From Clostridium sp. (lineage in GTDB: Bacteria > Bacteroidota > Bacteroidia > Bacteroidales > Bacteroidaceae): a stretch of 41,446 bases of DNA. The notes under the pieces were generated by a model. It did not search any database. It worked only from the letters and a program-made list of their open reading frames with translations, and was not told where the DNA came from. Every line of letters begins with the position of its first letter. Within the stretch, counting starts at the first letter, position 1. A program made the translations under genes and the position numbers. Shown piece by piece: positions 1 through 7,246 of the stretch. The stretch spans positions 1 to 41,446 of the forward strand of contig JAMPGY010000021.1 in assembly GCA_023663705.1 (NCBI GenBank), read 5' to 3'.

Positions 1-310
1 AAAAGGTTCAGTTTTAGTTTCATTTATCCTTCACAAACGGTTCACTTTTTCGGGAGAGCCGCCGACGCCATTCGTAATATTACCTTACATGATACGGAAA
101 CGCTAAAGCACGCTAATGCACACCTTCCCGTTTTTGAGGGTAATCCCATCCTGCAATACTCGCCCGCGGGAGGATAATGCGGTGTGCATGATGGCAATGC
201 CGCACGGGGGAATGGGCAGTTGTGAAGTTGGAATGACGGAACGGTGAAGGAAAAGTGAACCTTTTCTCGCTCATTCACAAATAGTTTGAACCATTGAAGG
301 ATATTCTGCA
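1..310. repeat. non-coding, inverted-repeat-rich stretch at window edge
   Basis: No convincing gene is seen here. The stretch holds scattered GGTTCA/TTCAC words that recur as inverted copies: AAAAGGTTCA at 1-10 against TGAACCTTTT at 256-265, GGTTCACTTTT at 40-50 against AAAAGTGAACC at 252-262, and ATGCACACC at 116-124 against GGTGTGCAT at 181-189. The nested pairing gives a roughly 265-bp imperfect palindrome. It may be a MITE-like or repetitive extragenic element, or the foot of something that extends beyond the window. A minus-strand reading frame at 42-311 is open but shows no recognisable protein. Confidence 0.45.
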
Positions 311-360
311 TCCAGCCGTATTTCGGGGAGGATTGCCCTGTTATCGTCCCATGTTGCCGG

Positions 361-613
361 ACGCGTATAGAAGCCCCTACGGTACGTGTACTGATACTTC
401 TTATTTACGTGTACTTAAGCTCCTTCAATACACGTACTGAAGCACCTTATTTACGTATACCGAAGCCCCTTCGGTACGCATACCGCAGACTGTCCCGTAG
501 GCCTGTCCGATGTCAAGCCATAGGCAAGGCCAATGTCGAGCCGTAGGCAAAGCTAATGACAAGCCACAGGTAAGGCCAATACCAAGCCGTAGGCAGTTCC
601 AATCCATGATGTC
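361..613. repeat. 11-unit 23-bp tandem repeat array, two sub-families in one phase
   Basis: Eleven consecutive degenerate units of exactly 23 bp start at 361, 384, 407, 430, 453, 476, 499, 522, 545, 568 and 591 (the last one is decayed). Units 1-6 begin ACG(T/C).TAC and carry GAAGC near the middle. Units 7-11 begin AGGC(A)AGGCC and carry AAGCC near the end. The period does not slip at the switch, and most units end in GT or a T-rich variant. Because 23 is not a multiple of 3, this is not a protein repeat. There are no unique spacers, so it is not CRISPR. It ends 15 bp beyond the sdaA stop codon, so it would lie in the 3' untranslated region of an sdaA transcript. Confidence 0.85.
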
Positions 614-627
614 TCTTGATGGGATGT

Positions 628-1845
628 TTAAAAATGGCCGGTACTCCACATCTGTTTGAAGTCGTGTGCCAATCCTCCTTCGCTGGTTTCCTTGTAGAGA
701 GAGGGTAGGTCGTGTCCGGTTTTCTTCATCACTTCCACCACCTTGTCGAAAGAGACACGATGCATTCCATCGGTGAGCATAGCATAAGAGTTGGCATCTA
801 CGGCACGGGCTGCTGCATAGGCATTGCGCTCAATACAGGGTATCTGGACGAGTCCACACACGGGATCGCAGGTCAGACCGAGGTGATGCTCCAATCCCAT
901 TTCGGCGGCATACTCCACTTGGGTGGGGGTGCCTCCAAACAGTTGGTTGGCTGCCGCAGCCGTCATGGCACAGGCAACGCCCACCTCACCCTGACATCCC
1001 ACTTCTGCACCGGAAATGGAAGCGTTCTTCTTCACGATGTTGCCGAACAAACCACCGGTGGCCAAGGCACGGATGATGCGGATGTCACTCATTTCGCGCG
1101 ACTTATACAGATGATACAGCACGCCCGGCATTACGCCGCACGAACCGCAGGTGGGCGCCGTCACGATTTTCCCTCCGGCCGCATTCTCCTCGCTTACGGC
1201 CAGCGCATAGGCGAATATCAGTCCGCGTGTGCGCATGGAGCGCTGGTAGCCGTCGGCTCTTACAAAATACGACGCTGCCTTGCGGCGCAGATTGAGCGGA
1301 CCGGGCAACACCTCTTCCTGTTCCAGTCCGCGCTCCACGGCCTCGCGCATCGTCTTCCACACCTCGGCCAGATAGTCCCAGATGTCGGAATCCTCACATT
1401 CCTTCACGTATTCCCAATAGCTTTTACCCGTCTTGATACACCAGGCTAATATATCGGAGGCACTGTTTTTGTCGTAGATTTCCTCAAATTCCACCGGTGC
1501 TTCACCTTCTTCGGCCAAGGCTCCGCCCCCCACGCTATATATGGTCCATTCGTCCGTGACTCCCGATTCGGTGATCACGCCGAATTTCATTCCGTTGGGG
1601 TGGAAGGGTAGAAACACCTTGGGCTGCCACACGATGTGTGTGCGCTCTTCGCCCAGTACATCCATAATGGCCTTGTCGGTCATGTGTCCCTTTCCGGTGG
1701 CAGCCAGACTGCCGTAGAGGGTCACTTCAAACTGCGATGCTTCGGGATGGCGCACGAGATATTGCTCCGCTGCCTTGCGGGGGCCCATGGTGTGACTGCT
1801 CGACGGTCCGTATCCTATTCTATATAACTCCTTGAGTGTAATCAT
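628..1845 (-). CDS. sdaA: L-serine ammonia-lyase (L-serine dehydratase), single-chain
   Basis: Iron-sulfur L-serine dehydratase of 405 aa, which converts L-serine to pyruvate and ammonia in the cytoplasm. The beta-type domain leads with GPSSSHTMGPRKAAEQ at the N-terminus, and the alpha-type domain follows. The cysteines expected to hold the [4Fe-4S] cluster are visible: TCGSCGVMPG in mid-protein, then GCQGEVGVACAM and TCDPVCGLVQIPC toward the C-terminus. An upstream TTG at 1869 would add eight residues. I chose the ATG at 1845 because the family starts directly with a KELYRIG-type sequence. The gene is monocistronic. Its promoter module is nearly the same as that of lon, and a 23-bp repeat array follows the stop codon. 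The family call is firm. Confidence 0.95.
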   Translation of the reverse strand: MITLKELYRIGYGPSSSHTMGPRKAAEQYLVRHPEASQFEVTLYGSLAATGKGHMTDKAIMDVLGEERTHIVWQPKVFLPFHPNGMKFGVITESGVTDEWTIYSVGGGALAEEGEAPVEFEEIYDKNSASDILAWCIKTGKSYWEYVKECEDSDIWDYLAEVWKTMREAVERGLEQEEVLPGPLNLRRKAASYFVRADGYQRSMRTRGLIFAYALAVSEENAAGGKIVTAPTCGSCGVMPGVLYHLYKSREMSDIRIIRALATGGLFGNIVKKNASISGAEVGCQGEVGVACAMTAAAANQLFGGTPTQVEYAAEMGLEHHLGLTCDPVCGLVQIPCIERNAYAAARAVDANSYAMLTDGMHRVSFDKVVEVMKKTGHDLPSLYKETSEGGLAHDFKQMWSTGHF

Positions 1846-1873
1846 AGTCTGTAATAAAGGGATTAACAACGCA

Positions 1874-1923
1874 CAAACTTACAAAAAATCTATGGAATAA
1901 GCGAATAAAACGGAAGAAATGGC
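1874..1923 (-). promoter_or_regulatory. sdaA promoter with extended upstream module shared with lon
   Basis: On the minus strand, TTCG (1902-1905) lies 20 nt before TAAGTTTG (1874-1881), matching the Bacteroidota TTTG-N19-21-TAnnTTTG promoter with one -33 mismatch. Further upstream comes GCCATTTCTTCCGTTTT. The whole 50-bp block matches the lon promoter block at 39335-39384 at 42 of 50 positions without gaps. Confidence 0.7.
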
Positions 1924-2592
1924 GTCGAATGGTTTAGTGGAAAGGCATTTGAAGCGCTTACCTGAGCAAGAGTCCTATCAGTAGGGTGATTCATCTTCCC
2001 GTTTTTCTACAATCTGTACGATGGGTTCTACTTTTGACGGACCGATATTATGTTCGATGATGTCCGGCTGTGAGTTTAGTTGCAGTGTGGAGACTCCGAG
2101 ATGACGGCATATGCCGATGTGCCCGGTTGCCATAGGTTCGGCTGTGCGGATATGGCAAGCTGTGTAAAGGTAAGACAAAACAGAGATATGCTGTTTGGTA
2201 TAAATATCGCTGGTTTCCAAATTCAGAGGCAAGAAATTTTTATCATCTCGGCAAAAAACACTAAATTTGCCGTTGATTTGAGACGGTGGCTTCTGTCGCC
2301 AAATCACATCAAGACATAGTGAGAGCGTTTTTGCTTATTCCTACAACTGAAAATCGCCAAATTTAAGGTACAGGATGAGCAGTCATAAACGCTCCATGCG
2401 TGCGCTATATATCCACCCCACCAAGCGCGGGGCTGATTATATATCGGCATGGCGTGGGGTGGACTGTTTATTGTACCAATGGCGTTTGGCGATGCCTCAG
2501 TTGTAATAATCAGTGAACATTACCCACGCTTTTCGCATTTTTAACCAATTATTAAAGGCCAACGAGAGGTAACCGAGGCAACGAATTTTATT
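1924..2592. other. poorly supported stretch; one weak minus-strand reading frame
   Basis: No gene can be defended here. A minus-strand frame at 1978-2307 (109 codons from a GTG, or about 51 codons from an internal ATG) ends in KVEPIVQIVEKREDESPY, which reads more protein-like than its N-terminal half. It could be the tail of a decayed gene, but I do not recognise it. The rest contains the palindrome at 2342-2505. The last 60 bp are the A+T-rich leader of the next gene, with no clear TAnnTTTG box. Confidence 0.4.
2342..2505. repeat. 164-bp imperfect palindrome
   Basis: Matching arms nest in order: TACAACTGA (2342-2350) with TCAGTTGTA (2497-2505), ATCGCCAAA (2353-2361) with TTTGGCGAT (2485-2493), GGTACA (2367-2372) with TGTACC (2472-2477), TAAAC (2386-2390) with GTTTA (2466-2470), and TCCACCCCAC (2412-2421) with GTGGGGTGGA (2454-2463). 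The layout fits a cruciform or long RNA hairpin, or a MITE with long inverted arms. No flanking target duplication is obvious. TCGCCAAAT also occurs just outside at about 2296, as a direct copy. Confidence 0.75.
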
Positions 2593-3696
2593 ATGAAAAA
2601 CTGGATGTACGGTGCCCTCGTAATGTTGACACTCGTTTTATCGGGGTGCGATGATATATATAATCATCGTATAAATGTAGTATATGATGGCCACGGCAAG
2701 ACCATCACTTTCTATGATGCTAAATTGAAGCCAATAGGCTCATTTGAAGCGGAGACTGAGATTAAAATTTCAAATGATCAGAATTCCGTATCTGAAGGAT
2801 ATGTTCGACTGGATTCCCCCTTAATAAATACCCTTGTTGAATCCTCGGCTGTAAAAACAAGGACGATAACTGTCAAAAAAATCAGAGATGGAGAATTTGA
2901 GAAAGTACCCTCGTTTGTCGACAAGTTGGAACAGGCCGGTTCTTCATTGTCGGCAAAGGTGTTCGCAATCGTCGACGAAATGCATTATTACAAAACTGAT
3001 TTTAATGGTATTGTGTGGACTATTATAATGATTTTGGCGGCATTTGCCGGATGGGGATTGATAGCATTGGGAACAAATGTAGACAGTTATCTTGTTGCCC
3101 TAATTGGTGTGTTTGCCATGACACTCGCCTATTTCAGTGGATATGTTCTGTATGGCATACAAGAACCTTTTGATGATGGATTAAAATCTGGTGCCGGATG
3201 GTTCGTCGATTTATTTTTTTTCCTTGGAGTTGTTACTGCGGCTATAATAATGTTCTCTACATTCTCTACGACCATGTCGACAATTGTACCTTATACTATG
3301 GATGGGGATTTGTCAATGGCTGGAGCAAACACTATTATTCAATGGCTTCTTCTTTTTGTATATGGTTTGAGTTTATGGTTAATCAAAAGTATAGCAGACT
3401 ATGTATTATGGGCAATGATTATTGTTCAGATAATTTTTAGTCTGTATATTATTGTAATGAGTTTCAAATCGCTGATTGTAATTCCTCCATTACTATATGT
3501 TATTTTATTCCCGTTGTGTTTCATTATGATGGCAATCTCTGTGTTGACTATTGGATGGATGGTGTTTGTTTTGGTATTGATGATTGTTGGATTTGGATCG
3601 CTTTTGTCACAACCGAACACTGGTAATGGTGAAGTTATAGGAATCAAGGTAACAGATGGCATGGGTATCACGCTTTTTGAAAATAGATGGAAATAA
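2593..3696 (+). CDS. unrecognised lipoprotein with multispan membrane domain
   Basis: Not recognised. The 367-aa protein begins with a lipoprotein signal (hydrophobic stretch, then LSGC, with cysteine 19 as the acylation site). A soluble segment of about 115 residues follows, which looks beta-rich and may be small. From about residue 138 to 345 there are roughly seven hydrophobic spans, and a short hydrophilic tail ends the chain. A lipobox followed by many membrane spans is unusual, because lipid-anchored proteins rarely need a polytopic domain. It could sit in the inner membrane with its acylated N-terminus in the periplasm. The gene lies in an A+T-rich islet, 17 bp before the leucine-rich-repeat gene, and is probably co-transcribed with it. 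That it is a real gene is likely; the function is unknown. Confidence 0.75.
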   Translation: MKNWMYGALVMLTLVLSGCDDIYNHRINVVYDGHGKTITFYDAKLKPIGSFEAETEIKISNDQNSVSEGYVRLDSPLINTLVESSAVKTRTITVKKIRDGEFEKVPSFVDKLEQAGSSLSAKVFAIVDEMHYYKTDFNGIVWTIIMILAAFAGWGLIALGTNVDSYLVALIGVFAMTLAYFSGYVLYGIQEPFDDGLKSGAGWFVDLFFFLGVVTAAIIMFSTFSTTMSTIVPYTMDGDLSMAGANTIIQWLLLFVYGLSLWLIKSIADYVLWAMIIVQIIFSLYIIVMSFKSLIVIPPLLYVILFPLCFIMMAISVLTIGWMVFVLVLMIVGFGSLLSQPNTGNGEVIGIKVTDGMGITLFENRWK

Positions 3697-3713
3697 AATA
3701 TTAACCTTTTTAC

Positions 3714-5756
3714 ATGTATGTGGTAAATATGAGATTCATAATTTACGTTACTTTGATGTTATTGGTCAGTTCGGTGACTAAAGCATACGACTTTACTGTT
3801 GATGGATTGTATTTCAACATGACTTACACAGATGGAGAGTGTTCTCTTGTGAGAAACCCGGATGCACCATATTCGGGGAATATAACCATCCCTGAAAGCG
3901 TTACATATGAAGGAACCGTATTTAAGGTTAAATCAATTTCTGACGTAGCGTTCTATGAATGTGAAAATCTTGTATCGGTGGTAATTCCCAATTCTGTTGC
4001 ATCAATAGGTGAACAAGTTTTTTGGGGGTGCATATCTCTTGGAAAAATAACATTGCCTGAGACCATAACACACATTGGAAATCAATGTTTTTATGGTTGT
4101 TCATCACTCCATACGATAACTTTTCCCGGAAGTTTGAAAGATAAAATCGGCACTTATGTACTTTCAAATTGCACTGCAATTAAGTCGGTTATCATTGAAG
4201 ATGGAATTGTCAGGATCCCTGATGGCATGTTTGACAACTGTTCGGCTCTTGAGACTGTCACCATTCCGTCATCGGTTACAAATATCGGGAACGCCTTCTC
4301 CGGCAATACCAATCTTACAGAGATTATACTACCGACAGGGTTGACACATTTAGGAAGAATAGCGGCTGCTACCAAACTGGCGTATATTACATTACCGGAA
4401 ACATTAACCGAATGGGGCGGCATGCCGAATTGTTCCAGCATATATTCTCTCGACTTGCCAATCGGTATTACTGATATTCCCTCTGGGGCATTTGACGGAT
4501 GTTTGTCGTTGTCAGAACTGACAGTCAAAGGAAATATTAAAACGATAGGAAACCATGCGTTTTCAGAGTGTCGCAACCTTAGAGTAGTTCCATCTTTTGA
4601 AGATGTTGAAACCGTTGGCACTGAAGCATTTTATAATTGTACGTCAGTAACAGAACTTAAATTTTCGGATAAGCTAACTAATTTGGGAGATAATGCGACA
4701 TTTGGCAATTGCAAGAGTTTGACATCTATTGAATTAGGCAATGCAGTCAATGTAATCCCCTCTCAGTGCTTTATCAATTGCAGTTCTCTTGTCTCAATTA
4801 CAGTGCCTAAGTCGTGCATGATTTTCGGGATTAAGGCCTTTGAAGGCTGTAGTTCTCTATCGTCTGTCAATATGCCATTAGCCATGACTGAATGGATGCA
4901 GACTGACGAAAACATAGGAAGCGGTGGAAAAACATTTTACGGCTGTACTTCACTTAAGAGCATCACGGTACCTGAAGGTATTCAATATCTCCCATCAAAT
5001 TGTTTTGGTTTGTGTTCAGTCATTGAAACTGCCTATCTGCCATCTACCTTACATAGAATTATGGGATATGCTTTCTATGAATCCGGCATTAATAAGATAA
5101 TCCTGCCCGATGGGCTGGAATATATTGGACAACAGGCATTTGGGAATGTGAATAATCTGCTTGAACTGACTATTCCCGGAAGTGTTAAGGAACTCGACAT
5201 CTCATTCTTGCAGTCAGAGTCGCTAAAGTCACTTTCAATCAGTGATAGTAGCGAAAAGTTAAATTATAATGAAGTGTATTCTTTACCCAATTTGGAAAGC
5301 CTATATATCGGACGAAATATCTCAGTTTCTACCGGCCGGTTCTTTAACGCAATGGAGTCTCCAAATCTTATTTCGTTGACATTAGGTGCATATGTAGAGG
5401 ATGCGACCGGTTTAATTCTTGAGCATAATGATTTTAAAAGTATTATCTCAAAGGCGTTGAATCCCCCGTCCATATGTACTTTTAAGCAAGAAGTATTTCA
5501 AAATGTAAAACCGGAAATTGATGCAACCTGCGAGATTGCCTATCGTGAAGCCGAAAATTGGAAAAAATTCTATAGTTTTGAGTTGAAAGAGGGACTGAAC
5601 GGAGTTGAGGATATTCGCATTGATAAATTTGAAACATTTGAAGTCTATGGAATAGATGGCAAATTGATTAAACATCAGATATCTGATATTTATGGGCTTC
5701 CATCTGGCGTGTATATACTTAAATCAACCGATAAGACAATTAAAATAAAGTTATAA
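3714..5756 (+). CDS. BspA-like leucine-rich-repeat (LRR_5) surface protein with T9SS-like tail
   Basis: Secreted protein of about 680 aa. An N-terminal signal peptide (MRFIIYVTLMLLVSS..., cleavage near TKA-YDF) is followed by many copies of the Treponema pallidum/BspA type leucine-rich repeat, recognisable as F.GC.SL..I.LP..(V/I)..IG..AF. They run from about residue 60 to 590. The C-terminal 50 residues (VYGIDGKLIK, then GLPSGVYILKS and a basic end) resemble a type A sorting domain of the type IX secretion system. Such proteins are usually cell-surface adhesins or ligand binders in gut and oral Bacteroidota. An inner ATG at 3729 gives a more usual signal peptide and may be the true start. The gene is A+T-rich like its upstream neighbour. 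Confidence 0.85.
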   Translation: MYVVNMRFIIYVTLMLLVSSVTKAYDFTVDGLYFNMTYTDGECSLVRNPDAPYSGNITIPESVTYEGTVFKVKSISDVAFYECENLVSVVIPNSVASIGEQVFWGCISLGKITLPETITHIGNQCFYGCSSLHTITFPGSLKDKIGTYVLSNCTAIKSVIIEDGIVRIPDGMFDNCSALETVTIPSSVTNIGNAFSGNTNLTEIILPTGLTHLGRIAAATKLAYITLPETLTEWGGMPNCSSIYSLDLPIGITDIPSGAFDGCLSLSELTVKGNIKTIGNHAFSECRNLRVVPSFEDVETVGTEAFYNCTSVTELKFSDKLTNLGDNATFGNCKSLTSIELGNAVNVIPSQCFINCSSLVSITVPKSCMIFGIKAFEGCSSLSSVNMPLAMTEWMQTDENIGSGGKTFYGCTSLKSITVPEGIQYLPSNCFGLCSVIETAYLPSTLHRIMGYAFYESGINKIILPDGLEYIGQQAFGNVNNLLELTIPGSVKELDISFLQSESLKSLSISDSSEKLNYNEVYSLPNLESLYIGRNISVSTGRFFNAMESPNLISLTLGAYVEDATGLILEHNDFKSIISKALNPPSICTFKQEVFQNVKPEIDATCEIAYREAENWKKFYSFELKEGLNGVEDIRIDKFETFEVYGIDGKLIKHQISDIYGLPSGVYILKSTDKTIKIKL

Positions 5757-5760
5757 TAAT

Positions 5761-5862
5761 ATGAAATTAATTTATTGTACGGTAGTCATAATACAGACTA
5801 TATGTGTTGCATGTTCAGGCAACAAAAGTGGAACTACGGCTGATTTTGTAACTACTGTCTGA
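5761..5862 (+). CDS. 33-aa lipoprotein stub, possibly a truncated gene
   Basis: This short frame starts 4 nt after the stop of the leucine-rich-repeat gene. It encodes a hydrophobic leader ending in VCACSGNKSG, a plausible lipobox with cysteine 18, and then stops after only 15 more residues (TGA at 5860-5862). It looks like the start of a third gene of the A+T-rich set whose remainder was lost, because base composition becomes G+C-rich within a few tens of bases. It could instead be a genuine lipopeptide. Nothing else supports function. Confidence 0.4.
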   Translation: MKLIYCTVVIIQTICVACSGNKSGTTADFVTTV

Positions 5863-5947
5863 TAAGGATTCTCTCATAAGGTCTGTTCCGTTTGTGCAGG
5901 GATTCCGACGATAATCGGCTTCCGGCAATCCGAAAGGAGGGGATAGA

Positions 5948-5979
5948 TTTGATACTTTAGCTGAAACTTTTTAATTTTG
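5948..5979 (+). promoter_or_regulatory. promoter of the HpaII-like gene
   Basis: TTTG at 5948-5951, a 20-nt spacer, then TAATTTTG at 5972-5979: a full match to the Bacteroidota housekeeping promoter. Transcription would start near 5986, leaving a leader of about 78 nt. Confidence 0.75.
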
Positions 5980-5984
5980 CATGT

Positions 5985-6026
5985 CTTCCGCCGTGGTATG
6001 CCGGAAGAGTATCCGCCAAAGGCGGA
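5985..6026 (+). other. two leader hairpins before the HpaII-like gene
   Basis: The leader contains CTTCCG (5985-5990) paired with CGGAAG (6002-6007), and the compact hairpin TCCGCC-AAA-GGCGGA (6012-6026). Together they occupy half of the predicted leader. A CCGG tetramer, the HpaII target, sits at 6001-6004. CCGG is common in this window, so that may be chance. Confidence 0.5.
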
Positions 6027-6063
6027 CGGGAGACGATAAACGACTAAAAACAGAAATACAGTT

Positions 6064-7149
6064 ATGCTGACAGCAACACGCAGAGAGTGGAATGAATTGT
6101 ACACCTTTTTCTCCATATTGGCCGAGGGGTATCTGACGATGGGAACCGCAGCCGGCGAACCGGGTAAGCAAGTGACGGTGGCCGCCGTCCGCAGGCATGA
6201 ACATGACGGAGACAGGCTCTACAGGATAGAAGAAGACACAGTGCACGTGACGGGAGAGACCATGGACAAGGCGTTTCCACGCGAGGAACTGGCCACCGTT
6301 TCCTCCATGATACTGAAAGTGTTGATGGAGAGTCACGATGACGAACCGCAGGCACCCGAGGCTGTGGAGGCTTTTCTGGATGCCGCGAACATCTACGACA
6401 TGGAGGCTGTGACCGACGACCGCACGGACATGTATGTCTATTTCTATTCGCTGGAAACCGAGCCGGTGGGAATGCGCATCTATTCCCGTCTGTGCGGCAT
6501 GGCACCGTTGCTGGACGGCGGACGCACGGCCAATCTGAAGTTTGAACAGACCGGTGTCCGTTTTTCCCAGCCTGCCGTGAACAAGATAAACCAGACGGAT
6601 AATCCGGAAAATGTGACCGACGTGGCCCGGCGTATCCTTTACATCGAGAGCCAGGGAGGCGTGCTGAAATACAGTGATGTGGCCGATAAGATATTCCGCA
6701 GCAACCTGTCGATGATCGATCTGCATTTTCCCCGTATGCTGGCTGATATGACCCGTCTTCTCCATCTGGACAACGTGACCCGTATTGACGAACTCACCGC
6801 TTTGATAGAGGAACGTAATCCGTTGAAGATAAAAGATGAACTGATTCATAAGCACGGATTCTACCGCCATAAGATAAAGACGTTTCTGTTGGCTTTGGCC
6901 TTCGGCATGCGTCCGGCCAAGATGTACAACGGTACGGATTCCGCCGTGGCTGGTTTCATCATGGTGGACGGACAGGGGCATACACTTTGCTACACTAAGG
7001 CGGACAGCCGCACTTTTGCCGATTATCTGTTCTCGCACACCCGACTGGAGAAGAGTTCGCCCGAGAAGGATAAATACGGTTATCTGGAGCGGGAGAACCG
7101 ACTTTATTATCTGAAACTGAATCTGAAGATCGGATTCGTGCGCAAGTAG
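6064..7149 (+). CDS. orphan HpaII-family restriction endonuclease-like protein, catalytic Lys apparently lost
   Basis: A 361-aa protein, about the length of HpaII (358 aa). By eye it follows the family from end to end: an N-terminal EWNELYTFFSILAEG block, the catalytic region near 117-145, INQTDNPENVTDVARRIL (175-192), NLSMIDLHFPRMLADM (214-229), KIKTFLLALAFGM (270-282), GHTLCY (305-310) and the closing KLNLKIGF (351-358). In the family the nuclease core reads roughly DKSDI...GFSIKSQLG. Here it reads DRTDM...GMRIYSRLCG, so aspartate 122 is kept but the lysine position is tyrosine 140. No DNA methyltransferase lies nearby, although HpaII-type enzymes (target CCGG) are normally paired with one. 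It has its own promoter and a strong terminator. It may be a catalytically dead, domesticated CCGG reader. The alignment is from memory. Confidence 0.7.
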   Translation: MLTATRREWNELYTFFSILAEGYLTMGTAAGEPGKQVTVAAVRRHEHDGDRLYRIEEDTVHVTGETMDKAFPREELATVSSMILKVLMESHDDEPQAPEAVEAFLDAANIYDMEAVTDDRTDMYVYFYSLETEPVGMRIYSRLCGMAPLLDGGRTANLKFEQTGVRFSQPAVNKINQTDNPENVTDVARRILYIESQGGVLKYSDVADKIFRSNLSMIDLHFPRMLADMTRLLHLDNVTRIDELTALIEERNPLKIKDELIHKHGFYRHKIKTFLLALAFGMRPAKMYNGTDSAVAGFIMVDGQGHTLCYTKADSRTFADYLFSHTRLEKSSPEKDKYGYLERENRLYYLKLNLKIGFVRK

Positions 7150-7178
7150 AGATTCTCCTGTGACGGACTGAACAGACG

Positions 7179-7222
7179 AAGCGGCCACGAACCTCCTCAT
7201 TCCGGATGGTTCGTGGCCGCTT
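7179..7222. terminator. bidirectional terminator
   Basis: A perfect 15-bp stem (AAGCGGCCACGAACC at 7179-7193, its complement at 7208-7222) with a 14-nt loop and A/T flanks lies between two convergent genes. It serves the HpaII-like gene (+) and the flavoprotein gene (-). Confidence 0.9.
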
Positions 7223-7246
7223 TGTATATAATCAGGCTACTCCCGC

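Noticed and set aside
42-311. 89-codon minus-strand frame at the window start
   Set aside because: It spans the inverted-repeat-rich stretch, with no recognisable motif, promoter or ribosome-binding site.
361-613. CRISPR array
   Set aside because: Units of 23 bp follow each other directly with no unique spacers, and there are no cas genes in the window.
712-1449. 245-codon open frame antisense to sdaA
   Set aside because: A shadow of a firmly identified gene, His/Gly-rich without domains.
1978-2307. 109-codon minus-strand frame
   Set aside because: Starts with GTG, has no recognised domain and lies in a repeat-bearing gap. It is described under the 1924-2592 entry but not called a gene.
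5971-7200. 409-codon open frame antisense to the HpaII-like gene
   Set aside because: Its product is a His/Gln/Leu-rich shadow without family motifs. The plus frame has a promoter, terminator and full-length family resemblance.
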